Assembly: GCA_963169045.1 (NCBI GenBank)
Contig: CAUJDF010000061.1
Location: forward strand, 1-46,450
Reading direction: 5' to 3'
Source of the DNA: Myxococcota bacterium
Lineage (GTDB): Bacteria > Myxococcota_A > Bradymonadia > UBA7976 > UBA1532
Length of the DNA: 46,450 nucleotides
Shown here: positions 9,041 to 18,100 of the stretch, piece by piece
Position numbering within the stretch: the stretch's first letter is position 1
Layout of the letters: the number at the start of each line of letters is the position of its first letter
Made by a program: the position numbers and the translations under genes
Notes under the pieces: generated by a model
Seen by the model: only the letters and a program-made list of their open reading frames with translations
What the model was told of the DNA's origin: nothing
The model's database searches: none

Positions 9041-10821
9041 CGCTTCCAGGTCCCTTCGCGCTGGCGCGACTCGAGCGCGAGCTGCGTGAAGACGTTGACC
9101 GACGCGTGCAGACCGAAGAAGTGGTGCAGCACGTAGCCGAGCAGCACGGGCGAAGTGCTCGAGAAGCGCTCTTCGTCGACCTGCACCGTGATGCGGTTCA
9201 CGCGACAGAAGCCCCGCCAGGCGCCCTGATCGGCGCGCAGGGCCACGGTCTCTCGTCTCACCTTCTGGATCGCGAGGATCTGCGGCTCGATCGAGATGGG
9301 GCTCGTGAACTCGTAGAGCCGCAGCTGCTCGCGGAGCGCCTCGGTGGCGCCCTCGCCGTCGGGCAGCGACAGATGGTTCAAAGCCAGGTGCGAGACGAGA
9401 CGCCACAGCGTCTCTCCCTGGAGCGGCGGCGTGAGCTGCGCCGTCGGGCGCGTCAGGCACGTCACCGTACAGTTCGGACCGTCCTCGACGTGCAGCCGCT
9501 CGCCCTGATCGAGATGCTGTGGCAGGTCGCGGTTCGTACAGAGGGCGTGGACGCGCAGCGTGCGCACGGGCGGCAGCCGGTGCTCGAGCCCCGCGTCGAC
9601 GAACGACATGTACAGATCGGTGCCCGGCGTCTCGGCCGAGCGCGACGGCTGCCGTCGCGCGTCCCAGTAGACGACCTCTTCGACCGCCGGGTGGGTCAGG
9701 CTGTACAGCGGCGCGATCACCAGCCCCTCGCCATCCGGCGTCAGGCTGTCGGTCACCGTCCTGACGGAGTGGATCTCCGTCGTGCGCTCCCAGCGCGAGT
9801 CCGGATTCACGCGGTACTGAAACTGGCGCTGATCGAGGTGGATCGGCTCGCTGATCTTGTCGAACAGATTGATGATCGGGGTGCAACCGAGCTGGAAGTT
9901 GTCGGGCCCGAGCGACAGACGTCGCTTGGGCGCCCCCGTCAGCAGGAACAGCAGGTCGACCGTCTCTTCGGCCTCGTCGGTGCTGAGACCCTCGACGTCG
10001 ACGAACAGATACTTCTCCGGGAACGCGAAGTACTCCTGCAGCAGCGTGTACCCGCGCAGCCCGTGGGGCGGCGTCGGCAGCACCTCTTCGTCGGGCTCGA
10101 AGCCCACCGGACGCACCGTCGCCGCCTTCAGGGTCTGTCCGCGGACCGGCTTGCGGCCGTCGGGCAGACAGACCACCTTCGACAGACTGCACGTCAACAG
10201 CTCGTAGAGCGTGCCGGTCGTCGCCTGCTCGCCGTACAGATGAAAGCGCAGCGACTGTGGCGCGAGCTCGCGGATCGGCGCGGCGACCGTGCGCAGCCTC
10301 ACCCGCAGGACCGCCTGCACCCCCGCGTAGCCGCGGCCGGTCAGGAAGTCGTACGCGTTCGGGCTCTCGAGCCGCACCTCCTCGACCTTCAGCGGCCACA
10401 GCGTCGTGGCGAAGGCCGTCCGGAAGCGCGCCGTGCGCGCCTGGAACGTCGTCTCGACGAACAGCTTCGTGTGCCGCGGCACGTCGAGGCCGGTCGTCAT
10501 GCCCGCCCCGTCGTCGGCGGGCGCGAGCTTCGCGATGGCCATCGAAGGCACGGGGCACGTGAAGTGCGGGTAGAGGTACCCGAGCAGACCGGCGGTGACC
10601 TCGGGCAGCTCGCCCTCGAGGTTGTGCTGGATGCGCGCCGTCAGGAACGCCACGCCCTCCAGCAGCCGCTCCACGTGCGGATCGGGGCTCGGGCCGTCGC
10701 CCAGCTCGAGACGCCGAGCGATGCGCGGATAGGCCCGCGCGAACTTCACGCCCATGCGTCGCAGGAACAGGAGCTCTTCTCGGTATCTCTCGAGGAGCTC
10801 CGCCTCGGCGTCAGCGGCCAT
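9007..10821 (-). CDS. tssF: T6SS baseplate protein TssF
   Basis: A 604-residue TssF (ImpG/VasA) protein, the main baseplate wedge component. The N-terminus is typical: a helical stretch with YREELLFLRRMGVKFA, then the RIARRLEL-x-PDPHVERLLEGVAFL-like region and LLGYLYPHFTCPVPSM. Length matches the family, which is usually close to 600 residues. The start at 10821 lies 11 bases inside tssE, and its own end overlaps tssG by 34 bases, as is usual for the tssE-tssF-tssG block. Confidence 0.96.
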   Translation of the reverse strand: MAADAEAELLERYREELLFLRRMGVKFARAYPRIARRLELGDGPSPDPHVERLLEGVAFLTARIQHNLEGELPEVTAGLLGYLYPHFTCPVPSMAIAKLAPADDGAGMTTGLDVPRHTKLFVETTFQARTARFRTAFATTLWPLKVEEVRLESPNAYDFLTGRGYAGVQAVLRVRLRTVAAPIRELAPQSLRFHLYGEQATTGTLYELLTCSLSKVVCLPDGRKPVRGQTLKAATVRPVGFEPDEEVLPTPPHGLRGYTLLQEYFAFPEKYLFVDVEGLSTDEAEETVDLLFLLTGAPKRRLSLGPDNFQLGCTPIINLFDKISEPIHLDQRQFQYRVNPDSRWERTTEIHSVRTVTDSLTPDGEGLVIAPLYSLTHPAVEEVVYWDARRQPSRSAETPGTDLYMSFVDAGLEHRLPPVRTLRVHALCTNRDLPQHLDQGERLHVEDGPNCTVTCLTRPTAQLTPPLQGETLWRLVSHLALNHLSLPDGEGATEALREQLRLYEFTSPISIEPQILAIQKVRRETVALRADQGAWRGFCRVNRITVQVDEERFSSTSPVLLGYVLHHFFGLHASVNVFTQLALESRQREGTWKRWPPMIPQTRE

Positions 10822-11302
10822 CGACCCGTACGCTCCCCTGAGCGGAATCGAGCACGAGGCGGAAAGAGACCGGCTCCTGCACCGAGTCGCCCAACAACAG
10901 GGCCTCGATGAATGCCACCAGGGACCGGTGCTGCCCTTCCATGGGCTCGACCGTGACCTTGCGTACCTTCAGGCGCGGTTCGAAGGCGTTGATCGCCTCC
11001 CGCACCTGTTTCGCCAGCTTCTGGCGATCCTCCCAGGACGCCGGCGAGAGATGCGTGAAGTCGGGCAGCCCGAACTCGAGCACGCTCCGCCCCTCGGGGG
11101 GGTTGTCCGTGTGGACCCGCGCCAGGCTGCGCGTATTGAGCAGCCAGAACAGGTCGCGCTGAATCGAGCGACCGTATTCGGCGCGGGTCTGTACACGGAA
11201 CGGAGGGCGCTCGGGCGTGCTGCCCGGCTCCTCGTCGATCAGCCGGTCCAGGATGGAGGCCCGGACCCGACGCTGATCGGGGTCGCTATCACGCGACCAC
11301 AT
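10811..11302 (-). CDS. tssE: T6SS baseplate protein TssE (gp25-like)
   Basis: A 163-residue protein of the phage gp25-like family, part of the T6SS baseplate hub-wedge junction. The diagnostic features are an N-terminal ILDRLIDEEP segment, the LLNTR motif, the SVLEFGLPDF motif, and a C-terminal AINAFEPRLKVRKVTVEP strand region. The ATG at 11302 overlaps the end of hcp by 14 bases and the stop overlaps tssF by 11 bases. Confidence 0.95.
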   Translation of the reverse strand: MWSRDSDPDQRRVRASILDRLIDEEPGSTPERPPFRVQTRAEYGRSIQRDLFWLLNTRSLARVHTDNPPEGRSVLEFGLPDFTHLSPASWEDRQKLAKQVREAINAFEPRLKVRKVTVEPMEGQHRSLVAFIEALLLGDSVQEPVSFRLVLDSAQGSVRVDGR

Positions 11303-11801
11303 TCGTCCTCAGGTCGTGCGACACGGCCTGCGGCGCAGCGGTGGTGCCTTCGGTCTGATCCGACTGAGTGTAGGTGTAGGTGATCTTGCCGTAATCCAGC
11401 GAGACCGAGACCATGGGCAGATCACCCACGCCCGCGCTCACCGAGAGGTTGGAGATGACCACCGACTCCATCTCGACCTTCAGATAGGGCACGCCCATCT
11501 GGGACCCGCCGACGTCACCCGAGGAGCGGTAGGCCGTGAAGGTGACCTTGTCGACGTGCTGACCGGACCAGTTGATCTTGAGGAGGTCGTCGAGCGAGAC
11601 GTCCATGTACTGCGTGTACGTGAACTGCCCGTGCTTCGCCTTCTCCACCGTGCCGGAGCCCGCGCTGCTGCGGGTCGACGACGTGGGCTGAACGAAGCCG
11701 TGGTTCCACGCCATGACTTCGATCTCGGTCTCGTGGCCCTTCGAGGTGCTCCCGCCGTCGACGGCGGGATTCTCGTACTTGATGAACATGTTCGTGGCCA
11801 T
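11289..11801 (-). CDS. hcp: T6SS inner tube protein Hcp (TssD)
   Basis: A 170-residue Hcp protein. Hexameric rings of it stack into the secreted inner tube inside the TssB-TssC sheath. Family features are the beta-rich N-terminus (FIKYENPAVDG), GHETEIEVMAWNHGF, the middle GQFTYTQYMDVSLDDLLK segment, and the C-terminal VSLDYGKITYTYTQSD. It has no signal peptide, as expected. A strong ribosome site (GGAGAGG, eight bases before the ATG) stands out against the mostly coupled starts of its neighbours. Together with the hairpin upstream this suggests that hcp is expressed more strongly than the flanking genes. Hcp is often the most abundant T6SS protein. Confidence 0.97.
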   Translation of the reverse strand: MATNMFIKYENPAVDGGSTSKGHETEIEVMAWNHGFVQPTSSTRSSAGSGTVEKAKHGQFTYTQYMDVSLDDLLKINWSGQHVDKVTFTAYRSSGDVGGSQMGVPYLKVEMESVVISNLSVSAGVGDLPMVSVSLDYGKITYTYTQSDQTEGTTAAPQAVSHDLRTNVVA

Positions 11802-11847
11802 GTCCGTTCCTCTCCGCTGTGGGGGCTCTCACCCCCGGTTGGAAACC

Positions 11848-11879
11848 GCGTGACCCCTCAGCCGCCCGAGGGGTCACGC
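11848..11879 (-). promoter_or_regulatory. Perfect 12-bp-stem hairpin between tssC and hcp
   Basis: The arms GCGTGACCCCTC (11848-11859) and GAGGGGTCACGC (11868-11879) pair without mismatch around an 8-base loop in the 88-base gap between the tssC stop and the hcp start. No T-run follows on the minus strand, so a classical intrinsic terminator is unlikely. An mRNA processing or stability element, or a partial terminator, would fit. A smaller hairpin (ggggg/ccccc) lies just before the hcp ribosome site. Confidence 0.7.
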
Positions 11880-11889
11880 CTGTGCTCTC

Positions 11890-13401
11890 TCAGCCCGCAG
11901 GGGGCGGGAGGTCGGCCACGAGACGGATGGAGGCCGACAGTTCGTCCAGCTGGAAGTGCGGCCGCACGTAGACCACGGCCCTGTACGCCCCCGGCTTGCC
12001 AGGAACGTCGTACACGTCGACGCGGGCGTCGCGCAAGGGGAACTTCGCCTTGAGGTCCTGGCCGGCGTCGTCGCGTCCCAGGACGTACTGCATGATCCAG
12101 CGGTTCAGGAACGACGCGACATCGTCGCGCGTCGCGAACGAGCCGATCTTGTCGCGCACGATCACCTTCAGATAGTGCGCGAAGCGCGAGGCCGCGAGGA
12201 TGTACGGCAGCTGGGCGGAGATACGCGCGTTCGCGTTCGCCGCATCACTGTCGAACGTCTTGGGCTTGTTGGTGGTCGGCGCCCCGAAGAACGTCGCGTA
12301 GTTGGTGTTCTTGCAGAACACCAGCGGGATGAAGCCCAGATCGGCGAGCTCCTTCTCGCGACGGTCGGTGATGCTGACCTCGGTCGGGCACTTGGTCGCG
12401 ATGTCGCCCTCGTCGGTGCGGAACTTGTGGAGGGGCAGACCCTCCACCATGCCACCGCCCTCGGCGCCGCGGATGGCCGCGCACCACTTGTGGAGCGAGA
12501 ACGCGTTCGTGATGCGCTGACCGAGCGCGAACGAAGCCGAGCCCCACAGGTACTTGGACGAGTCGCTGCCGTCGACGTCCTCTTCGAAGTCGAAGCCGTC
12601 CACGGGATCGGTCGCCTTGCCATAGGGCAGGCGCATCAGCATGTGCGGCAGCGTCAGACCGACGTACCGCGAGTCATCCATGTTGCGGAACTGGTTCCAC
12701 TTCTCCATGTTCGTCTCGAAGAGCTTCGCGAGATCGCGCGGCTCGCCGAGCTTCTCGAAGCTCTGCAGACCGAACAGATCAGGCGAGGCACCCGAGAGGA
12801 ACGGCGCGTGGGCCGCCGCCGCGATGTTCGAGATGCCCATGAGCAGGTCGAGATCGGCGTTGCTCTTGCCGAACTCGTAGCCGCCGACGAGCACGCTGTA
12901 GGGCGCGCCGCCGTACGTGCCGAACTCCGACTCGTAGACCAGCTTGAACAGCTTGCTCTGGTCGAAGTCGCTCGCGTTCTCGATGTCCTTGAGCAGCTCT
13001 TCCTTCGTGGCGTGCAGCACGCGGATCTTGAGCTGCGTCCCCGTGTCGGTCTTCGCCACGAGGTACTTCATCCCGCGCCAGGTCGCCTCCAGGGTCTGGA
13101 AGCGCTGGTTGTGCAGGATCTCGTTGAGCTGCAGGCTCAGCCGCTGGTCGAGGGTCTTGATCTGACCCTCGATCAGCTGGATCGCGTTGCGGATCGTCTT
13201 CTTCTTGTCGGCTGCGCCCTCGGACACACCCGAGCTGATCGCGCGCTCGAGCAACGCCTTCAGCTGGTCACGCGCGCCCGCCTTCTGGGACTCCGCGATG
13301 ACCGCGCCCAGGAGGTCGCCGGCCGCCGCGGGCGCCGCCGCGGGAGCCGCCGCCGCCTCGGTCGGCTTGTCGCCACCACCACCGGTCGGTTTGGTCGCCA
13401 T
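11890..13401 (-). CDS. tssC: T6SS sheath large subunit TssC (VipB)
   Basis: A 503-residue TssC protein, which with TssB builds the contractile sheath. The first 30 residues are a Lys/Gly/Ala-rich leader. The family pattern then follows: a helical segment with IEGQIKTLDQRLSLQLNEIL, the LEATWRGMKYLV motif, KLVYESEFGTYGGAPY, the GPE-like YVGLTLPHMLMRLPYG region, and a C-terminal RDARVDVYDVPGKPGAYRAV segment. Length is normal. The ATG at 13401 has a GGGGGAGG ribosome site. It sits 24 bases after tssB, and a longer gap with a hairpin separates it from hcp. Confidence 0.97.
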   Translation of the reverse strand: MATKPTGGGGDKPTEAAAAPAAAPAAAGDLLGAVIAESQKAGARDQLKALLERAISSGVSEGAADKKKTIRNAIQLIEGQIKTLDQRLSLQLNEILHNQRFQTLEATWRGMKYLVAKTDTGTQLKIRVLHATKEELLKDIENASDFDQSKLFKLVYESEFGTYGGAPYSVLVGGYEFGKSNADLDLLMGISNIAAAAHAPFLSGASPDLFGLQSFEKLGEPRDLAKLFETNMEKWNQFRNMDDSRYVGLTLPHMLMRLPYGKATDPVDGFDFEEDVDGSDSSKYLWGSASFALGQRITNAFSLHKWCAAIRGAEGGGMVEGLPLHKFRTDEGDIATKCPTEVSITDRREKELADLGFIPLVFCKNTNYATFFGAPTTNKPKTFDSDAANANARISAQLPYILAASRFAHYLKVIVRDKIGSFATRDDVASFLNRWIMQYVLGRDDAGQDLKAKFPLRDARVDVYDVPGKPGAYRAVVYVRPHFQLDELSASIRLVADLPPPAG

Positions 13402-13425
13402 CTCAGGCCTCCCCCATCCCTCTCG

Positions 13426-13935
13426 TCACGCCAGCTTCTTCAGGAGTTCCTGAAGCTTGCCGCGGAGGTCGTCGTCCGAGGCGCTCGAGGTGATGACCTC
13501 GTTGAGCGCCGATGCCAGGTCGTCGTTGATGTAGATCTGCGCCAGCAGTGCGTTGAGCGCCTTGCGCTTCTCGTACGTCTCGCGGAGCTTGTCCACCTGA
13601 CGGATCAGAGCCATCGGATGGAAGTCACCGAGCTTGCCGAACTTGAGCGAGACCGGGATGTTCTCGCTCGTCTCGTCGAGCTTGTTGGGCACGACGAAGT
13701 TCAGCGTCGGCTCGACGCTCTCGAGGACGTCGTCGAACGACTCGTTGTCGATCTCGACGAACTTGCGGTCCTTGAGCTTCTTGCCGCTGGTGTTGTCGCC
13801 CGCGAGATCCGCGAGAACGCCGACGACGAAGGGCAGTTCCTTCACCTGGATGGCGTTACCGATCTCGACGTCGTACGTGATCTGAACTCTGGGCGGTCGA
13901 ACCCGCCCGATCCTCTGCTGAGTCTGGTCAGCCAT
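13426..13935 (-). CDS. tssB: T6SS sheath small subunit TssB (VipA)
   Basis: A 169-residue TssB protein, partner of TssC in the sheath. Features are RPPRVQITYDVEIGNA at the N-terminus, the LPFVVGVLADLAGD motif, the DRKFVEIDNESFDDVL segment and a helical C-terminus ending in LQELLKKLA. The frame is open 75 bases further upstream, but the ATG at 13935 is chosen because conserved sequence begins right after it and a GGGAGAGG ribosome site precedes it closely. Confidence 0.96.
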   Translation of the reverse strand: MADQTQQRIGRVRPPRVQITYDVEIGNAIQVKELPFVVGVLADLAGDNTSGKKLKDRKFVEIDNESFDDVLESVEPTLNFVVPNKLDETSENIPVSLKFGKLGDFHPMALIRQVDKLRETYEKRKALNALLAQIYINDDLASALNEVITSSASDDDLRGKLQELLKKLA

Positions 13936-14058
13936 GTCCTCTCCCACCGGCTCGTCCATGAGGCCGAGCACTCGTCCACCGGCGAGACCGGGACATCCCG
14001 CCCCCGCCATTCAACGCCGTGCTGAGTCGCGCGCCGTCGCGCCCCCTTGCGATCCCTC

Positions 14059-15135
14059 CTACTTCTTGTCGCCCTTGATACCCAAGAGCGAGTAGATCGC
14101 GCCCAAGTCGCGCTGGTCGATGACCAGCTCCTGGATCAGCTCGGTGAACGTCATGTTGCCCCAGTTCACCGCGCGCTTGACGAGCAGGGCGGTCGGACTG
14201 TGGGGCTCCGTACGCAACAGGTAGTCGGCGGCCTCGGCCAGGCGCTGGTACGCCTCCGCGCGGTTGCGGATGGGTCCCCAGCGCACGCCCGGGCCTCCCT
14301 GGCCCTGGCGCGGCTCATCGGCCGGCGACACAGGCTGGCCGCCGTCGGCTGCGGTCTCTGTCGGCACGGCCTCGGGCTCCTCTTCGGCCTTCTGGTCGAG
14401 CGCCTTCTGTACGAAGCTGCGGATGGCGGTGAGCACTTCCTTCAGCTGGTACAGAGAGGCGACCGGCTTGCCCGCGCGCTTGTCGATCGTCTTCTCGAGA
14501 TCCGTCGTCGCGTCCCAGAGGTTGCCGAGGGCCTTCTCGGTCTCCTGGTAGAAGACGCGGGGCGTCAGGAGCACGCAGGTCATGAACTTGCCGGTCGTGA
14601 CCTCGCCTTCCTTCGGCTTCTTGCCCGATCGCTCGAGCACCGAGGCCTGCTCCCAGTCGAGCCACGTATAGATCGTGGGCTCTTTGGTCTCGGGCCTCGT
14701 CAGCGGCAGGCCCTTCAGGGCGATCGCCAGCTTCTCGTTGATCCACTGGATGGGGGCGAGACGACCTTCGAGGTCGCCGTCCTCCATCGGCGGGTGGAGG
14801 CTCTCCCAGAAGCCCTCGACGAGCTTCTGGATGAGACGGAACGCCTGCTCGGCGCCCTCGGCCCCGTGCAGATTGAGCCATGCCTCGGACAGCCAGGCGG
14901 CGATGCGCAGATCCTTCGAGCGGTTCTGCAGCGCATCGACACACAGGCCGGCGACCGTCTCCCAGTCGGCCCGCTTCTGGTCGGTCTTCCACACGCCCTG
15001 TGACAGACGCGCGTCGTCCTCCCGGCGGGCCTCCTTGATGCGATCGTAGACGTCGCTGCGCCGGAGGGACTCCCCCGACGGCCGATCCATGGAGATCGGC
15101 TTCACCAGCGCCGTCAGATCGAGGCTCAATCCCAT
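14059..15135 (-). CDS. tssA: T6SS baseplate/sheath-assembly protein TssA
   Basis: A 358-residue TssA protein that primes baseplate and tube-sheath assembly. The N-terminal ImpA_N domain (about residues 15-170) has SGESLRRSDVYDRIKEAR, DWETVAGLCVDALQNRSKDL and the FWESLHPPMEDGD region. The linker at about 230-285 is rich in Glu, Pro and Gly. The C-terminus has an LLVKRAVNWGNMTFTELI-like motif, as in short TssA forms such as P. aeruginosa TssA1. The ATG at 15135 shares a base with the tssM stop (TGATG) and has AAGGGA at good distance; an ATG at 15141 is the alternative. A gap of 123 bases separates it from tssB. Confidence 0.94.
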   Translation of the reverse strand: MGLSLDLTALVKPISMDRPSGESLRRSDVYDRIKEARREDDARLSQGVWKTDQKRADWETVAGLCVDALQNRSKDLRIAAWLSEAWLNLHGAEGAEQAFRLIQKLVEGFWESLHPPMEDGDLEGRLAPIQWINEKLAIALKGLPLTRPETKEPTIYTWLDWEQASVLERSGKKPKEGEVTTGKFMTCVLLTPRVFYQETEKALGNLWDATTDLEKTIDKRAGKPVASLYQLKEVLTAIRSFVQKALDQKAEEEPEAVPTETAADGGQPVSPADEPRQGQGGPGVRWGPIRNRAEAYQRLAEAADYLLRTEPHSPTALLVKRAVNWGNMTFTELIQELVIDQRDLGAIYSLLGIKGDKK

Positions 15136-18100
15136 CACCATCCCTTGCGCTTGCCGCTTTCGGCGACGATGCCGTTCTTCTTGAGGAACGAGCTCTTCAG
15201 CTCGGGTGCGCGGCGCGGGAAGTCGGGGACCTCGTAGGCCGACTTCTCACCGGCGAGCGTGATCGACACTCGCACATACACCCGCTGGTCTGTCAACAAA
15301 CCGGTCGCCACGGTGCGCGTCTTCGCCAGGCTCGTCTCGGTCTCGAACCGCAGGGTGTGCGGGCGGAGGAACGGCTGACGGCCGCGGTCCGCCGGCGTCG
15401 ACGCATGGATCTTGAGCATGCGGAGCAGCGCCCAACGACCACCGAAGGCATAACAGACGGTGCGGCCGTTGACGCGCGCCTCGTCACTGCGCTGTGTCGG
15501 CGCAGGCAGGAAGTCGGCGTCCTTCGCCCAGCGCAGACACACCTGGACCGGATCGTTGGTGCGCCAGGTGTCACCCTTCTTGTTGTCGCGGTGGTCGATC
15601 CGCATGTCGGCGATCGTCGCCCACCAGTCGATGACCTGGTTCGCGTTCACCTCGTTCTCGCGGTTCACGCGGAACTCGAAACCGGCGCTGAGCGTGAGGT
15701 CCGGGTTGTCGCCCTCGGCCGTCAGCATCGCCGCGAAGAGCGGACGGACGCCATCGACCTGCTGGATGAAGCGGAGGACCTCGTCGCTGTTGGGGCCGAA
15801 CGGCTCGCTGCCCGACACACCCGGGCGGGCCAGCGCCTTGAACTCGGCGGCGTACTCGTCGAACTTCTTGAAGAACTCGACGACGTCCTTGTTCTCGGCC
15901 TCGGCCGGCGCCTCGCTCTCGGCGAATGGGAAGCGACCCGCCAGGTTGTCGTTGAAGAAGGTCTGGACCGCGACATAACCCTCGAGCGTGACCTGCTGCA
16001 GGATCTCCGCGCAGCGCTCGTTCAGCCGGCGCGCGATCTGATACTGGCGCCGGTCGAAGAAGTCGTTGCTCGCGCCGGTGCGCTCGATCGTGCGCTTCAG
16101 CTGCTCACCGCAGGTCGAGAGCTCGAGCTTGTTGGTCTCCTCGGCGATGAAGCGCTCGAGCGACTCGAGGTCGTTGCCGGGCACCTTGCGCTCATAGTCG
16201 GCGAGGACGCGCAGGATCTCCTTCCAGCGCTCGACGTCGGGGTGGCTCGCGAAGGGTTCTCCGAGCTTCGTCTTGACACCGACCAGCGGGCCCGCGAAGT
16301 CGTTGGCCAGCTCGCTGATCGCCTGGCGGTGCTTGTCGAGGCGGTCGAGCAGGTCGCTCTGGTCGCGCGCGCCGAAGGCGACCACGCCGGCAGGCTGCTC
16401 GCTCTTCCACCACGAGAAGTCGTCGTCGCGCACCTCGTACAGCTTGCGCTGCGTGAGGATGACGTCGACCTGCTCCATGAGCTGCTCGGCGTCGTCGCGC
16501 AGCGCGTTGAAGACGGCGTTGTCCTCGGGCAGCGACAGGTCGCGATTCACCCCGTCGAGCACGTCGCGGATCTTCATGATCGTGTCGGTCTGCGCGGCGA
16601 GGTTGCCGATGCGCTTCTTCAGCGCCGCCATCGACTCGGCGGTGTAGGTCTGCGCGACCTGGTTGTCCTCGAGCGCCTTCGTCTCGGGTCGCCCGTAGAC
16701 GAGCATGCCGTTGACGAGCGCCCGGAACTCCATGCGCGCGGCCTTCTGCAGCGCGCCGTGCAGCGCCGGATGCAGGAGGCGGTCGCCCTTGACGTACACC
16801 TGGAACTTCTCGTTGAGCTCCAGGACCTTGCCGAGGATGTCGGAGCTCCACTCCTTGCGCTCGCCCGCCTTCTCCGCGAGGCCGAGCATGAATGCGCGCT
16901 GATCCTCGATGATGTAGGGCTGGCGTCGCAGATCCTTGAGCGCGTCGCGGATGGCGACGAGCTCGCCGCTGAGCGCGACCTTGCCGTCGGGCTTCGCCAG
17001 CAGCTTGAAGCCCTCGGAGCTGGAGCCGCTGAGCTTCGACGTCTGGTTCCAGATCGTCAGCGTCAGCTCGCCGAACAGCTTCTGGTTCTGGGCGTCGAAC
17101 TCCGCGCCGAATGGGGGGGTCGATCCGTCGCCGGCGAAGGCGGGCCGGTTGAGGACCTCGACGAGGTCCTTGTAGCTCGAGCCGGGATCGAACTTGTCGG
17201 CCAGCAGCCAGTCGGCCTGGCCGCCGTCGATGCGCTTCTCGAGGGCCGCGATGGCGTCCGAGATCTCCATGAGTCGGCGGTACGGCGACTCGTCGACCTT
17301 GAGCTCGCCGATGGTGTCGATGAGGTGCGCCAGCCGCGGCAGCTCGCTGCGGAGCGGGTGCTCGAGGAAGAGCTTCTTCTGAAAGCGCTGCCCGAGCGCC
17401 GTCATGCGATCGCGCGAACGGTTGCGATACGACCCGTCGAACTGCAGATCGCCCGCCTTCTGGCGGCTGTGCTTCGCGCGATCGTACAGCGCCGGGTTGT
17501 CGTCGAACGCGTCGGAGAAGTCGACGGCGTAGAGGTACTCGAAGAGCGAGGCGACCTGATCGGGCCGGAACTGCGTGTAATTGATGAAGTTCGCGTACAG
17601 CGCCTCGATCTCGTCGGCCGCCGCGCGCAGGCCGCCGATGTCACCCTCGAGCGCGCCGCCGCCGAAGACCGCCGAAGCGACCGAGCCGGCGCCGGCCTGG
17701 GCCGCCGCGCCCGCAGCCGCAGAGGCCGCCGAGCGGGCGAACGTCGCCTTGACCTCCGTCGCCCCGCGGTTCGCGAGGATGCCGTCGGCCTTCTCGATCA
17801 GGCGCTCGCGCAGCGGGCGCGCCGCCCAGTCGGTCGTCACGTAGGACAGCGACTGGTTCGTCTGTTCGTCGAGGTCGTCGAAGAAGGTCGTCGGCGCGGT
17901 GAGCGTGCGGAACTCGTTGCCGCTCAGCGCCATGAGCGCCTTGATGACGTCGCGGGGCTTCTCGCGCACCTCCTCGGACGTGCCGATGGTGCCGGTGCGG
18001 ACGAGCGAGCGATAGGCGCGGATCTCCTCGAGCGCCGGCGCGAACTCCTCGACCTTGCCGCGGGTGCGCCATTGCTCGATGAGGAGGCCGGTGCCGCCGA

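Noticed and set aside
13936..14010. N-terminal extension of TssB
   Set aside because: The added residues are not TssB-like, and a good ribosome site precedes the ATG at 13935.
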